From: Mycosarcoma maydis
Lineage: Eukaryota; Basidiomycota; Ustilaginomycetes; Ustilaginales
Direction: 5' to 3'
Assembly: GCF_000328475.2 (NCBI RefSeq)
Contig: NC_026482.1
Coordinates: forward strand, 372,001 to 436,000
Length of the DNA stretch: 64,000 bases
A program made the translations under genes and the position numbers. The stretch's first letter is position 1, and each line of letters begins with the position of its first letter. Under the pieces are notes generated by a model. It was not told where the DNA came from. It saw nothing but the letters and a program-made list of their open reading frames with translations, and made no database searches. Positions 30,985 through 40,676 of this stretch are shown here, piece by piece.

Positions 30985-31083
30985 CGCACTTGTGGATGGG
31001 ACAGCAAGTCTGGACGCTTGCAGCGCCAGTGATGGCAAGACAGCTGCTCGAAGCGAGCCAGCCCGAATCGCTGGCGACAACAT
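29302..31083 (-). CDS. NDE1: Type II (alternative, rotenone-insensitive) NADH:ubiquinone oxidoreductase
   Basis: A 593-residue mitochondrial flavoprotein passing electrons from NADH to ubiquinone without proton pumping. An Arg/Ala/Ser-rich presequence includes a polyalanine run (about 35-44), and a membrane segment, FYVIALGSLGTYAYFVYQG, lies at about 107-125. The FAD-binding site VVLGSGWGATSLLKNID follows near 142-158 and the NADH site VVVGGGPTGIEYAAEL near 306-321. FALGDATATQFAPTAQAASQQG and the C-terminal membrane-binding helices (FMFWRSAYMSMLFSLRNR) are family features. The presequence plus membrane segment points to an external (Nde-type) orientation, but an internal one cannot be excluded. 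The polyalanine run comes from a CAG/CTG microsatellite. Confidence 0.93.
30952..30983. repeat. CAG trinucleotide repeat inside the NADH dehydrogenase gene
   Basis: About ten tandem CAG units on the + strand, read as alanine codons on the coding (-) strand within the mitochondrial presequence. Being in the presequence, length changes should be tolerated. Confidence 0.88.
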
Positions 31084-32522
31084 TGCGCTGTTGTGGGTGG
31101 GTGGGTGGGTGAGAACGTCGAACGACGGACCAAGAAAGAACCCCCAAGGAGGTGAAAGAGTGGTGGTGATGGATCAGGCTGACGAGAGAAGGAAGGAAAG
31201 GAGGACTGATGGACAGAGCTGTCTTCTCAGACTTTGTTTGACAGTCTTCCGTGTGCGAATCGTCACGTTGTTGATTGCTCACTTGATACTGTTGCTGCCC
31301 ACCGCAAGTGTCAGAATTTCTCATCATGAGGCACTATCATTTCTCATCACGGCGTTGCGTGCGTAACTATCTGCAAGCGTATTTCGCGAAACGTGAATGC
31401 TGGATGATTCGCGGTACGCGACCCTCTGAAAAGCAGTAGGCAGCAGGCAACGTTGATTGCTCGCTGGAGCGGCTCGCTTCCACGCACACTCACGACTAGA
31501 TTATTACTCTGACAAACGTGGAAAAATTTGTCCTTTGTTGGAACGAACCCTGACCGAAATTCGGCAGTCGTGAATGTGAACCTGGCTGAACAGATGACCA
31601 AGCGCTACGGGCTCTAGCTAAGGCTCTGCTGTCTAGACTTGTTATCTCGATACTCGACCACGGCCAAGTTAGACGATTTCCCGAGCAGAACATAAAAAGA
31701 ACTCTACCGATAGCTGCCTCGATAAAGAAGAGTCGCTCTTATTTTCCGATTCTGCAGCAAAGCAACAGCACACAGGATCACAATCATAGCGTAACCAATA
31801 CAGAGTAAAGTTAATTGTTGTGCAGAGGCTGGAGTCAAAGTTCATTGCGAAATCTGGTCAACGTTTATGTTGACCAGCTTGAGCTCTCACAGGTTTGTGA
31901 ATTGCTTCTGCTTCCGCACAATGCGATCGGGAGTCTGCCACTGCCGCCAATCTACCTCTGCGGGAGAATCCAAGCATGACTCACCGGTCCGTCGCCTATT
32001 CACGATTGTACGATGTCGTATTCCCAGCGAAATGGTTGGATTTTGCTCGCCATCAGTGCCTGACAGCTGGCCGAGAAGAGTTCGCCCGAACGGCAAATTT
32101 GGCATGCCTGGCGGGCATCTTGTGCAGCGTACAAGCTTGATTGTTACTGTTCCTCAGCTTATCGATCCACAGGGGTTTTATTCGCTGTGCATGAATCCTG
32201 AATCTTGTCAGAATTTTTTGAGCTGTTCCTACAGATCAACGCCCTCGACCCAGACTCACGAACAGCGCCGCATCAGCTTTGACTCAGTTCCAGCCAGGTA
32301 AAAATAAAAGAAAACCCCGCTCACTTCATCGGAAATCTTTGGTCTATCACTGGCGACGAGCGTCGAATAGCAAGAGGCGTTGCTGTCCAGACAGAGTTAC
32401 ACCTGCCTTTTTGCAATTAAAAGAAGTACTGTACACAGAACCTGACCGTCTTCGAGCTAAATTGAGAGATGCTTAGACTTGACATGCTACTGTTCGCATA
32501 CACGATGATCTGAATCGTCGAA
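31084..32522. other. Intergenic region, no gene seen
   Basis: Starts with a GGGT repeat in the NADH dehydrogenase leader (about 31096-31110). Motif copies occur at 31489-31497 (CTCACGACT), about 31567 (GTCGTGAAT) and about 32000 (TTCACGATT). Nothing coding is recognised on either strand. Confidence 0.5.
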
Positions 32523-34115
32523 TCAGCCCGAGGCGGGTCTGAAGTTTTTGTTCGTAGTCTCGACAAGAACAAAGCTGGTTCCGCAGCCAGCCCACACGTC
32601 TAGGGGAGTGCAGCCAGTTTGCTGATCGGCGGCACCGGACCGCGTTCCGCTAAGCAACAGCGTTGGACGGTAACGGTCCGCTTCGTCGTGCAAACCCTGC
32701 GCCAGATTGCCGTGCTCATTCCATCCCCATCCCCACACCTGCCGCTGCACGATAGGCGGACTATGTATTTCGTCTGCTGATGTGTCAGTGGCGGCAGAGC
32801 AACTCTCTATGAGAAGTATCGAATGCTCGCTGCCCGAGGCCAACTTCTGAAGAGTGCTCGTGCGACAACAAGACTTGGACGCATGCGATGCTTGTGTAGG
32901 CGATATCCCTAAGATCATTGTGAGATCGGCAGAGACGAGCTGATCCTCATTCATGGTGCCGCCCAACTGACCCTGACTGTTGCTTCCGCAGCCTAGGATC
33001 AACGAGCCGCCTTTCTTGCGCTCGATGAGCAAATGCGTGCTGTTCCAATTGCAAGAGACTTGCGTGATCTCGCTGAGCGTTGTTGCATGGTTCTGCAACA
33101 GAGACACATCCAGCAACTGGCCTTGTCTGTTCGATCCGATGCAATACAGACCGGTCTGTTGATCATGGCTATCATCCTGCATCAAGACCACCGTGTGATC
33201 TCTGCCTGCTCGCAGCTTACATGAAGTGTTGCGAGGATCTCGAATGCTCCAGTCGAAGATGACCTGAGGCTCCTGAACGACGGCAGCAGCAACGCAGCCG
33301 GGTCGCTTCGACCTACCCGGACGCTTGGTGGACCCTGGGATACGGCCCACCTGGCCATGACGGGCAGAACCCCAGCCAGCCACGATGAGGCGTCTTTGAT
33401 CAGCGCCATCTGCGCTGACTATGAGGGCTGCTACGGCATGCCTTAACCCTGCCGCTACGTCGACGATCGCAACAGGCGCGTTGGTGGCGAGCCCTGCTTC
33501 AGCCAGTGCACTAGAGAACGATACCTGGTGCACGCCCAAATCGACAGTATCCGATGAAGGTGCGCCAACACATCCTAGCTCACCAAAGGTGTTTTCGCGA
33601 TGCAAGCCGATAGAAAGTAAGACATCGTGTCCTGAAGCGTCCGAGTCGCTAGTCCTGTTGCATGCAATGACTACATAGCTGCAATTCCAGCCGCAAACGA
33701 CCCTCTTCGGTTCGAGCAAGGCTTCCGATAGATCAGAGCGTTCCAGGTTCACACAGCTTAGGAGACAAGATTTGAGGTCGAATCGAGTGAAAACGCGCAC
33801 TGGTTTGCTTCCTGGTGCCAAGTGAGCGGGCCCGAGTTGCCCGTGTGTCCCAGTGCCAGCGACCCATACCTCTTTTGACGTGCCAGCCTTCGAAGCCTCA
33901 CAACCGACCATTTTGCATTGCAACAGAGCGAGTGTGTGATTGGCACCCGACGAGATGTCAACGATGCTGTATCCGACGGGAGGAAAGCTTACAGTTTCTT
34001 GCGAGCCATCATCGATGCGACAGAGCGCCTCTTGCCACGTCCTCACGTCTTCGTTGTGATCGACGCCCAATTGATAGCCCGAGTTGCTGCCGGCGACCAA
34101 CAAGGTCTCCGTCAT
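32523..34115 (-). CDS. RCC1-repeat (regulator of chromosome condensation-like) protein
   Basis: A 530-residue beta-propeller protein with six or seven RCC1 repeats. Visible repeat cores are VAGSNSGYQLG at the N-terminus, VWVAGTGTHGQLG, GLHRENTFGELG, VAGWGSARHGQVG, YCIGSNRQGQL, LGCGSNSQGQLGG and VWGWGWNEHGNLAQG. The opening MTETLLVAGSNSGYQLG and size are closest to yeast Ats1-type proteins, a small single-propeller group linked to tubulin and to tRNA wobble modification; RCC1 proper (a Ran exchange factor) has more regular repeats. The exact function cannot be fixed from sequence. It is a single uninterrupted frame starting at ATG 34115. Confidence 0.83.
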   Translation of the reverse strand: MTETLLVAGSNSGYQLGVDHNEDVRTWQEALCRIDDGSQETVSFPPVGYSIVDISSGANHTLALLQCKMVGCEASKAGTSKEVWVAGTGTHGQLGPAHLAPGSKPVRVFTRFDLKSCLLSCVNLERSDLSEALLEPKRVVCGWNCSYVVIACNRTSDSDASGHDVLLSIGLHRENTFGELGCVGAPSSDTVDLGVHQVSFSSALAEAGLATNAPVAIVDVAAGLRHAVAALIVSADGADQRRLIVAGWGSARHGQVGRIPGSTKRPGRSKRPGCVAAAVVQEPQVIFDWSIRDPRNTSCKLRAGRDHTVVLMQDDSHDQQTGLYCIGSNRQGQLLDVSLLQNHATTLSEITQVSCNWNSTHLLIERKKGGSLILGCGSNSQGQLGGTMNEDQLVSADLTMILGISPTQASHASKSCCRTSTLQKLASGSEHSILLIESCSAATDTSADEIHSPPIVQRQVWGWGWNEHGNLAQGLHDEADRYRPTLLLSGTRSGAADQQTGCTPLDVWAGCGTSFVLVETTNKNFRPASG

Positions 34116-35160
34116 ACTTGCGTTGCAGCCGTTCCTGAAGTCTTTTGCCGTCTTCTTGGCATGTCAATGAAGATCTGCTTGATTGCTGGCAGTCATAGGT
34201 GGGAGAAAACAATCAGTACAACATCCGGTGATGGGTCGCAAAATGACCTAAACACCTCAAAACATGTCGTGCGCAGTTGTGGTCCGTGTGTTACTTGTGG
34301 TCCACATTCGTGATTGTTGCTCATCTTACACACTTTACTCAATTTTTAGACTAACATTTCCCCATCATTTCTGCATGTTTGGAGACAAAGACTATTGCAG
34401 AGTAATCTCTGGTAGCAGAAGAGAGCCGTGACTAAGAACTCTGTTGGTATGAAGCAGCAGCACATTGAGGTGTGCGTGCTCTGAGAAAGTGGTGAGAGAC
34501 TGGACATCACGAGAAAAAAGTGGACTGGACTCTGATTTCAAACAATCGTGAATGTTTCTTTTTGACAAAAAACCCACTGCAGCTCCAGTCAAATCTCAAT
34601 ACACCTCAACACATAACATTCACATTGCAAACAGAAGTTGCAAAATTCGTGATTCATTCAACTTCGAGTTTCGGAACTGGGGTTCAGCAGGTTTGGACCA
34701 CAGCTGCGCACGACATGTTACCGCGTATCAACGGTTTTCGTGCTTTCTGTTGTTGAGCATGTGAGTGTGCAGATGGACATCCTGCATTCACGATTCACGA
34801 TTCGTTTGTTATTCTTGTTGAAATTTCAACGCCCCTTTTTTCGACGTTTTATCTGCGACATTATTTTCGCGCATAAATTTCGATTCAAATCTGTCATCAG
34901 TCAATCACGAATCGTGAATGGGAATGGGAAACGTATCCCCCTAAACACGACCGAGGTGACTGGGCCAATGACATGCATCAAGAGCAGTTCAAGCTTGCCT
35001 GTTGAGAAGTATATCTTTATTCGATGACCGTCTTCTCGTATCGTCGAGACCGAGCATTTGTGTCGACCTCTTGTCCACCGGTCAATCTGAAGAGAGCTTG
35101 AAACACCTCATCGCGGAGCTCATGTGCTTGAAAGCTTCGCAGTATTGACACAGCCTGCTG
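34116..35160. other. Intergenic region rich in the ATTCACG motif
   Basis: No gene is supported. Motif copies include a double unit at 34786-34804 and AATCACGAATCGTGAAT around 34904-34919, plus singles near 34312, 34547 and 34650. It separates the RCC1 gene promoter from the small spliced gene on the same strand. Confidence 0.5.
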
Positions 35161-35892
35161 CTACATGTCACTCATGGCTTCTGTAGTTTCCTGTTCATAT
35201 TCTCGCTGAGCTTCCCGCTGACTGCGCCTTGCTTGACGGCTGGACCTTATAATCTTGCGAATCCTCTCCTCCTAACATGACGGTCGCAGCAGGTTCCACA
35301 AATTATGATCTGCGTCGCATCGACCTCCAAATGTATGAGCCAAGATGCAGGCGTGTACTGTCTTAGCAGCAGTGTCTACATTCTACTTATGAGAGATGTC
35401 GCTTCGATATCTTTTCATACACATGGAGCGATTCTTGAAACAAGCAAAGGCATGATCTACTTGTATTCACATATGTGAATGTCGGTGCTCGAAATAACCC
35501 AAGAACCCACTCAGGGACTCCGCTCCTTTGTCTGGCCCACGCAGCAGATGCTTGCCATTCTGCCTCACTTGCAAATGCCACCAAATCCTTGTTGAATTCC
35601 ATCAGCGCTTCAACAATACGTCCAGTCGATCCGACTAAGCTTCCAACGCAGCCGCAACGCAGGGAGGCTCCTCGCTCTCCGCCTGCATTGCCATCGCGTC
35701 CAAGCCGGGAGAACCCGACTGCGGCCACCTCACCTTTTCGATATGCAATCGGCGTGCGCGAAAAGCTTCTGTTTGCTGCATTTTGAGCGTTGACTCTTCG
35801 AAAGCTTCAGGTTCCGTGCATACCAGCCCTCGATAGCTGCGCAAATTCGTTGTGGCAAAGCTACACAGGAGATTCAGAAGCGTCTGGTACAT
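35161..35892 (-). CDS. Small three-exon gene, predicted 128-residue protein of unknown function
   Basis: Model: exons 35734-35892, 35471-35587 and 35161-35271, all joined in phase 0. Each exon reads like protein: exon 1 ends FRARRLHIEK, exon 2 contains FASEAEWQASAAWARQRSG and PEWVLGLF, and exon 3 is a highly charged helix, EERIRKIIRSSRQARRSQRE, ending SDM and TAG. Intron 1 has donor GTGAGG, a CTGAT branch site 11 nt before the acceptor AG and a 146-nt length; intron 2 uses a weaker GTGAAT donor (199 nt). No family is recognised. The protein is helical with a basic C-terminus. An upstream exon is possible because the frame stays open before the ATG. It lies between the F-box gene and the RCC1 gene, on the same strand. 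Confidence 0.4.
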
Positions 35893-36113
35893 AGCTTTGA
35901 GATCGTGTGCTGAGCGCTCAAAGGACTTCAGGAAGAGTCAAGGTTTAAAAACATCTCCGGCATCTGCTCGAAACCCCAAGCACGAAACAGGAATGTGTGC
36001 TAGATAATTGATTGGAAAGAAGCATTCGTGATTGTGTTCAACGTAAAGCATAATTAACCGGATACCAGCAACAAGAACAAAATACAAGTACGATGAGATT
36101 GGAAGTGCACAGA

Positions 36114-37601
36114 TCAGAGTGACAAGTCGCACTTGCCAAATTCGATGTTGCGACTCACGAGACGGAGCCACTCCAGCGAGCCTCGACGAGGCGTTACGGG
36201 ATGCATTGTTGACAGCCGCGGTTGACTTGCACCTAGCATCGACTCGACGTCCCACTCTTCCTGTGCATCTTCCATCTCGGCTTGGTTCTGCATGAACTCG
36301 GACGGAGGGTTGATTAGCACATGCCACGCTGGCTTTCCTTGGTCTTTGTACGTCGAAAACGGCAACGAGCGGTATCCACCTTTGAGCTTGATCGGAACAA
36401 CTTGCGTCGAGTTGGGCAACAGCAGGAAGGGCTCCTGCCAGCCAGCACCTGTCGTGTTGCGGCGCGAGATCTCTCGATCCTCATCGTCGGTGTAAGGATA
36501 CTCGTTGCCGAGCTCCACTTGAATGCGTTCCGAGCTGAAGACGTCATAGCTGCCTCCGATGTCGAATCCAGGTGCATCTCCGATTTCGTTGGAGCAAACG
36601 TGGTAGACGGCTACGGCGAACGGGAGTGGCGCTATCAACAGCGCTCGGGAGAAGATATCCTGCCAGAAGGAACGAGGATACAGGCAAGGCAAGCCAGTGG
36701 CGCTTGCCTTGGACACAAAGTGCCGAGGCGCACCTGTGAAATAATCGCGATCCGCCAGATAGAGTTCGATGAGCTCGAGCTGCGGCATCAAACGAGACAT
36801 GATGTTGAGCACTCCCAAAGCAATTTGAACACCGATGCGGTCATTCTGGTATTGCTTGCTGCATCGAGCTGAAAGCACCTTTTGACAAGGCATCAGATGG
36901 GTGGCCATGTTGCGCAGGAAGCCTTCAGGAAGCTTGCCGGTGCTCGGCAATTGAGCAAGCAGCCTCATGTCGTACAGCACACGACTGCAGGATCTCGCAT
37001 CAAGTGCGATGAGGTCGGATCGCTCGATGCCACGCGCTGCTGGATTGATGCGGAAGTACATGGGCTTGAAGACGGTTTCGACCAGCTCTTCGAAGGCGCG
37101 AAAGTCCGAATCGTGCCAGACAAGCTGCGTCAGTGCTCCAGACGGCACGGACGGCAGATACGTGTCCTCGGGATTTCGAAAGCGTTGTAGGTTGCGCAGG
37201 TAGACGAGGTTTTGGCAGTGCTTCAAGATGGTCAGATACTGGTCCTGGTTGGCGATACCATGCTCCTCTCGACTCACGGCAAAGTCAAGTGCCTTGACCA
37301 AGCCTGCTAGCTGCTTGTTGCAAGAGATGGTGTCGCAAAAGCGTTCGATACGCCAGGCGCCAACTACGTCTTCGTCGCGAGGAGATAGAGCTACGCAAGC
37401 GTACAGAGGCACGACAGAGAGGCGATACCAGGCTCTACTTACCAAACACCATCTGCTCAGCGTCGCAGCAGGCACGAACCAACTCGAGTTTTCGACAATG
37501 TGCAGCACGAGTTCCGACGGCAAGCGACACCACGTGGAGACAACCAGAGGCTCGTCAAGAGCAGGCCAGTCCAAAGAATAATGCCAGTGCCACCTACTCA
37601 T
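36114..37601 (-). CDS. F-box-like protein of unknown target
   Basis: A 495-residue protein. Residues 25-75 (CRLPSELVLHIVENSS, then LSRWCLVSRAWYRLSVVPLY) match the F-box-like pattern of basidiomycete proteins, which binds Skp1 in SCF ubiquitin ligases. The rest has no leucine-rich or WD repeat that I can see, only segments such as LTILKHCQNLVYLRNLQRF that suggest irregular helical repeats. The target is unknown. The ATG at 37601 is the first; the open frame continues upstream to a TTG at 37718. A single exon is visible. Confidence 0.65.
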   Translation of the reverse strand: MSRWHWHYSLDWPALDEPLVVSTWCRLPSELVLHIVENSSWFVPAATLSRWCLVSRAWYRLSVVPLYACVALSPRDEDVVGAWRIERFCDTISCNKQLAGLVKALDFAVSREEHGIANQDQYLTILKHCQNLVYLRNLQRFRNPEDTYLPSVPSGALTQLVWHDSDFRAFEELVETVFKPMYFRINPAARGIERSDLIALDARSCSRVLYDMRLLAQLPSTGKLPEGFLRNMATHLMPCQKVLSARCSKQYQNDRIGVQIALGVLNIMSRLMPQLELIELYLADRDYFTGAPRHFVSKASATGLPCLYPRSFWQDIFSRALLIAPLPFAVAVYHVCSNEIGDAPGFDIGGSYDVFSSERIQVELGNEYPYTDDEDREISRRNTTGAGWQEPFLLLPNSTQVVPIKLKGGYRSLPFSTYKDQGKPAWHVLINPPSEFMQNQAEMEDAQEEWDVESMLGASQPRLSTMHPVTPRRGSLEWLRLVSRNIEFGKCDLSL

Positions 37602-38434
37602 TGTGAAGAGATAGGAGCAATGGCACACAAGGGCATCATAGTAGTCTTTGCCAAAAAGGCGATGTTCTGTTGTGTCAGAATCGATTGGGGTGGTTGCAAA
37701 CCAGTTTGCAGGAAGCAATCAATCCACTAAAACTGCTTTGAGATCGCCAGGCGTCTGGGGCACTTTCTTTGCTTCCGTTGTTTCCTTGGAGAAGGAATAG
37801 GTAATGCGAGGACTCAAGGCGTACAGTAGCCCAAAGGAATTCCAGACTAGGCGAACGAGAGCCACGCAATAGCCGTGAACGATCAGACGCTTTGTTTGGC
37901 TTGAGGAAGCGAACAAGATATCCGTGCTTCTCGATTTGCGAGGTACGCCCCGCTACAGAAAAAGTCCGTCCGCTCGACCCCCAATGTACTGTATGGGGTC
38001 TGGCGAGCGGTAACTCTTGCAGATCGGAACGGAAGATGGCATCGTTGGATCGTGATGTTTGTTTCTTGGCTAAGTGAAACCGTGAATAGTGGCATTGTTC
38101 TGTTGATTTACCGATTTCATTCTGCTTTTTTATATCTACCCCATGACGCACAGAGGCGCATTCACGATTATGCGAGGAGAGCATCTAAGGTTGAAAGACG
38201 ATGTGAAACATGTTTTGAGCCTCGAATTCCTAACCAGATCGGGCTTGCCTGCGTTGCAGACCCCGATCGCGATTTTGTCATACGCCATCGCGGGTCGCTC
38301 GCACGCACCATCAATTCGCTTCCTCGAGGCAATTGAAGCATCTCACCTTTGACAGTTCTCGGCGACCATCGCTACCCCTTTCCAGCGCATGGGATGCCAC
38401 CTTTGACTACACCACGGTGGCAATCTTTCTCAGC
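37602..38434. other. Divergent intergenic region, F-box gene / DUF202 gene
   Basis: Contains an extended copy of the motif family (GGCGCATTCACGATTATGCG) near 38154-38173, closely resembled by another at about 42206-42225. No coding region is supported. Confidence 0.5.
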
Positions 38435-39042
38435 ATGACGACACCCGGGTCGTCGGTGCTGCCGCCTCGCGCCAACGTCGTCAAATTGAGCGAGCGCGAT
38501 CTGCTCGACTACCGAGCAGTCCAAAGAACCTTCGACGGAGCCTATGCAAGGACAGCCCTGGGCCAGCTTTGCTATGCCACGGTGATTCTTCGCCTTTTTC
38601 AGCCCAAGTTCTTCTATATTGGTGAGTCCTAAACGTCATAAACGCTTTTTCAGAGCAGTGGCACGAACAGCCATACTTTAAGCAGACGGCTGACTGGCGC
38701 TTCTTGGACCTCGGTACCTTTTGTTCAACGATCTCAGGTCTGGCATACGCGATCTTGGGCATGGGATTCATACCCGTAGCAGTATTTCGCTATCGGATGG
38801 CCGTCAATAATGCCAATCGCTTCTTGGCGATGGATGTGATAGAGCCAGAGCCAGAGCCAGCTTCATCGTCATCGCCTGACCCAGAGCCAGAGCCAGCTTC
38901 AACTTGGAACGGTCAGACAGCTCCACCTGTGCGAACAGTGCTACGCGAGAGCTTTGTGACAGCAGGCTCGATAGTTGCAGCAGCGACGGCACTTGTAGGT
39001 CTCGCCGAAGTCGCCATTCTGGTGCTCATTATTCGAGTATAG
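38435..39042 (+). CDS. DUF202-family small membrane protein (two exons)
   Basis: Model: exon 1 at 38435-38621, intron 38622-38737 (donor GTGAGT, acceptor CTCAG, CTGAC branch-like site at 38690-38694), exon 2 at 38738-39042; 163 residues. The joined protein reads SERDLLDYRAVQRTFDGAYARTALGQ... FFYIG then LAYAILGMGFIPVAVFRYR, which fits the two adjacent membrane helices of fungal DUF202 (YidH-like) proteins. A third helix, AAATALVGLAEVAILVLIIRV, is at the C-terminus. Between helices 2 and 3 lies a repeated EPEPEPAS-type linker. The function of the family is unknown. A 32-nt intron ending at 38653 would also keep the frame, adding a 28-residue insert, but is too short to be likely. Confidence 0.7.
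38837..38899. repeat. Imperfect duplication encoding a Glu-Pro-rich linker
   Basis: Two copies of a CCAGAGCCAGAGCCAGCTTCA-like unit with a short spacer, inside the second exon of the DUF202 gene. They encode repeated EPEPEPAS and DPEPEPAS segments in a loop between membrane helices. Confidence 0.75.
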
Positions 39043-39240
39043 ATTGCACAGCAAGGCTCGGCAGCTTCTCATCACACTCTGTACAGTATCTGGAATGATT
39101 CGTGAGGCCGTTTCATTGGAGAAGCGTGACTTCGGCATCCTACTGCGGGTGCCAACAGCTGCCGCTTTTTGAACGTGGAAGATTTGAGCGAGCAGATGCG
39201 TTTGAGCCTTCTCATCCAAGGTCATCGAATGCCCGGGCAG

Positions 39241-40185
39241 CTAAGCGCGAAGCTGTTCCATGCTAAAGTTCCACAACGCTTCCAAATTCTCCTCTGGCTC
39301 GAGTTGGTCCCACAGATGATCTCTTCCGGGGACCTCGTCATAGATGACCGGAATGTGCAGCGCCTTGAGAGCCTTTTCGAGTCGACGTGCATGGTCCACG
39401 TCGACGGCCGAGTCTTTTTCGCCATGCACGATGTACACTGGCGGAAAGTTTTTCCTCTGCTGATCCGAGCTCGAGTTGAGGAAAGTGACGACGTCGGTCT
39501 TTTGCAGCCAGCCCTGGTCGCGTTGGTCCTGTGAGAAGAGAAGCGAAGGAAAAAGTGCTTCTTGCTGTGCATGCATGTAAAACTTCCTTCTGTGTTCTAC
39601 CGCTGCGGTGTTGGCTGTCACGGGTGCATCGGGGTCGCGGAAATCTGCAAATGTGTCGGGATCATCTTTGAGAAAGCCTCCGAATGGAACCTGCTTTTCG
39701 AGGAAGAAAGGGTGGTCCATGGTGGTGATGGGGTAGATGGCCGCAATACCTTTGACTTTTCCCAAATGCTCTGGCTTGGTGTTGGGACACATACCGAGTC
39801 CGACCATCAAACACTGCCATCCACCAGCGCTCGAGCCGCTGAGCACAATGCGATCCGTGTCCAGCTTAACAGTCTCTCCCTTAGCGGCAAGCTCTTGTGG
39901 AAGCTGATCGACGACAAAGGCAAGACAGTCTTCCATGTCGTGCTGAATGTCGGGTACGCGCACTTGTGGGGCCAGCCTGTAGTCACTTGAGACCACGGCG
40001 ATACTGTACTTGTCGACGGCACGCTTAAGGTGCGGGGCCATGGCCTGTCGTGCGCCCTGAATCAGACCACCACCGTGCCACCAGACGAAGATAGGCAGGG
40101 GCGCGGAGGAAGCTGCATCGGGTAGACAGAGATCAAGCAGAACAGGCACCTCGTGCTTGGCGTATTCGAACGTGATGGTGCGCAT
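39241..40185 (-). CDS. Alpha/beta-hydrolase (HSL-type esterase/lipase)
   Basis: A 314-residue enzyme of the alpha/beta hydrolase-3 (hormone-sensitive lipase-like) family. The oxyanion-hole motif HGGG is at 37-40 in FVWWHGGGLI. The nucleophile elbow GSSAGG is at 118-123 with catalytic Ser120. The acid is in HGEKDSAVDVDH (Asp259 or Asp263) and the histidine is His291 in PGRDHLW. The SDYRLAPQ segment after the HGGG strand is typical. There is no signal peptide, so a cytosolic carboxylesterase is expected. The substrate is unknown. It is head-to-head with the STK16-type kinase gene. Confidence 0.9.
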   Translation of the reverse strand: MRTITFEYAKHEVPVLLDLCLPDAASSAPLPIFVWWHGGGLIQGARQAMAPHLKRAVDKYSIAVVSSDYRLAPQVRVPDIQHDMEDCLAFVVDQLPQELAAKGETVKLDTDRIVLSGSSAGGWQCLMVGLGMCPNTKPEHLGKVKGIAAIYPITTMDHPFFLEKQVPFGGFLKDDPDTFADFRDPDAPVTANTAAVEHRRKFYMHAQQEALFPSLLFSQDQRDQGWLQKTDVVTFLNSSSDQQRKNFPPVYIVHGEKDSAVDVDHARRLEKALKALHIPVIYDEVPGRDHLWDQLEPEENLEALWNFSMEQLRA

Positions 40186-40676
40186 TTGGAGAGTCTTAAA
40201 GGAAGTCCTGATGTCGTGGCCGGCAAAGTTGAGGGTATTTGGCGCTAATGAGGAACGATGAGGAAGGGTCCCGGCTATATAAGCAGTTTAAGCTACTTGT
40301 CAGTTGGCATCTTTTGGCTTCTGCCCCGGCACGCGACCGCGGCTGGCCTTACTCGAGACTAAGCCGAAATATGCACTTTGTTGTCAGATCCCACCATGAG
40401 TCCGAGGGTTAGATACGAATCACGAATCATGAAATTACGAATGCGCAAAGCCCACGTTGCAACGCGAGACGTGAGAACAGTCCCGATTGCCGCCAGATGT
40501 ACGCCAAGATGCACCGATTCCGAGGGGGAAAGGACAACACCAACACACACCGCAAGCAAGGTGTTGGTCTTACTCGTCCGCTTCCACGTAACTGGAATTT
40601 ACACTTAGTTTCCGATACACTCGACACATTCCATCTTCTGGACCTCTCCTCTACCCCTTTGTTTCGCGCAGCAGAC
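40186..40676. promoter_or_regulatory. Divergent promoter region, esterase / kinase
   Basis: 491 bp between two head-to-head start codons. A TATATAG element on the - strand (40275-40281) lies about 90 bp upstream of the esterase ATG. Motif copies (ACGAATCACGAATCATG) are near 40416-40432. The kinase frame is open through much of the right half, but the ATG at 40677 is preferred for the kinase. Confidence 0.5.

Noticed and set aside
38622..38653. 32-nt intron as the main splice form of the DUF202 gene
   Set aside because: Far below usual fungal intron size; the 116-nt alternative joins two helices in the way the family requires.
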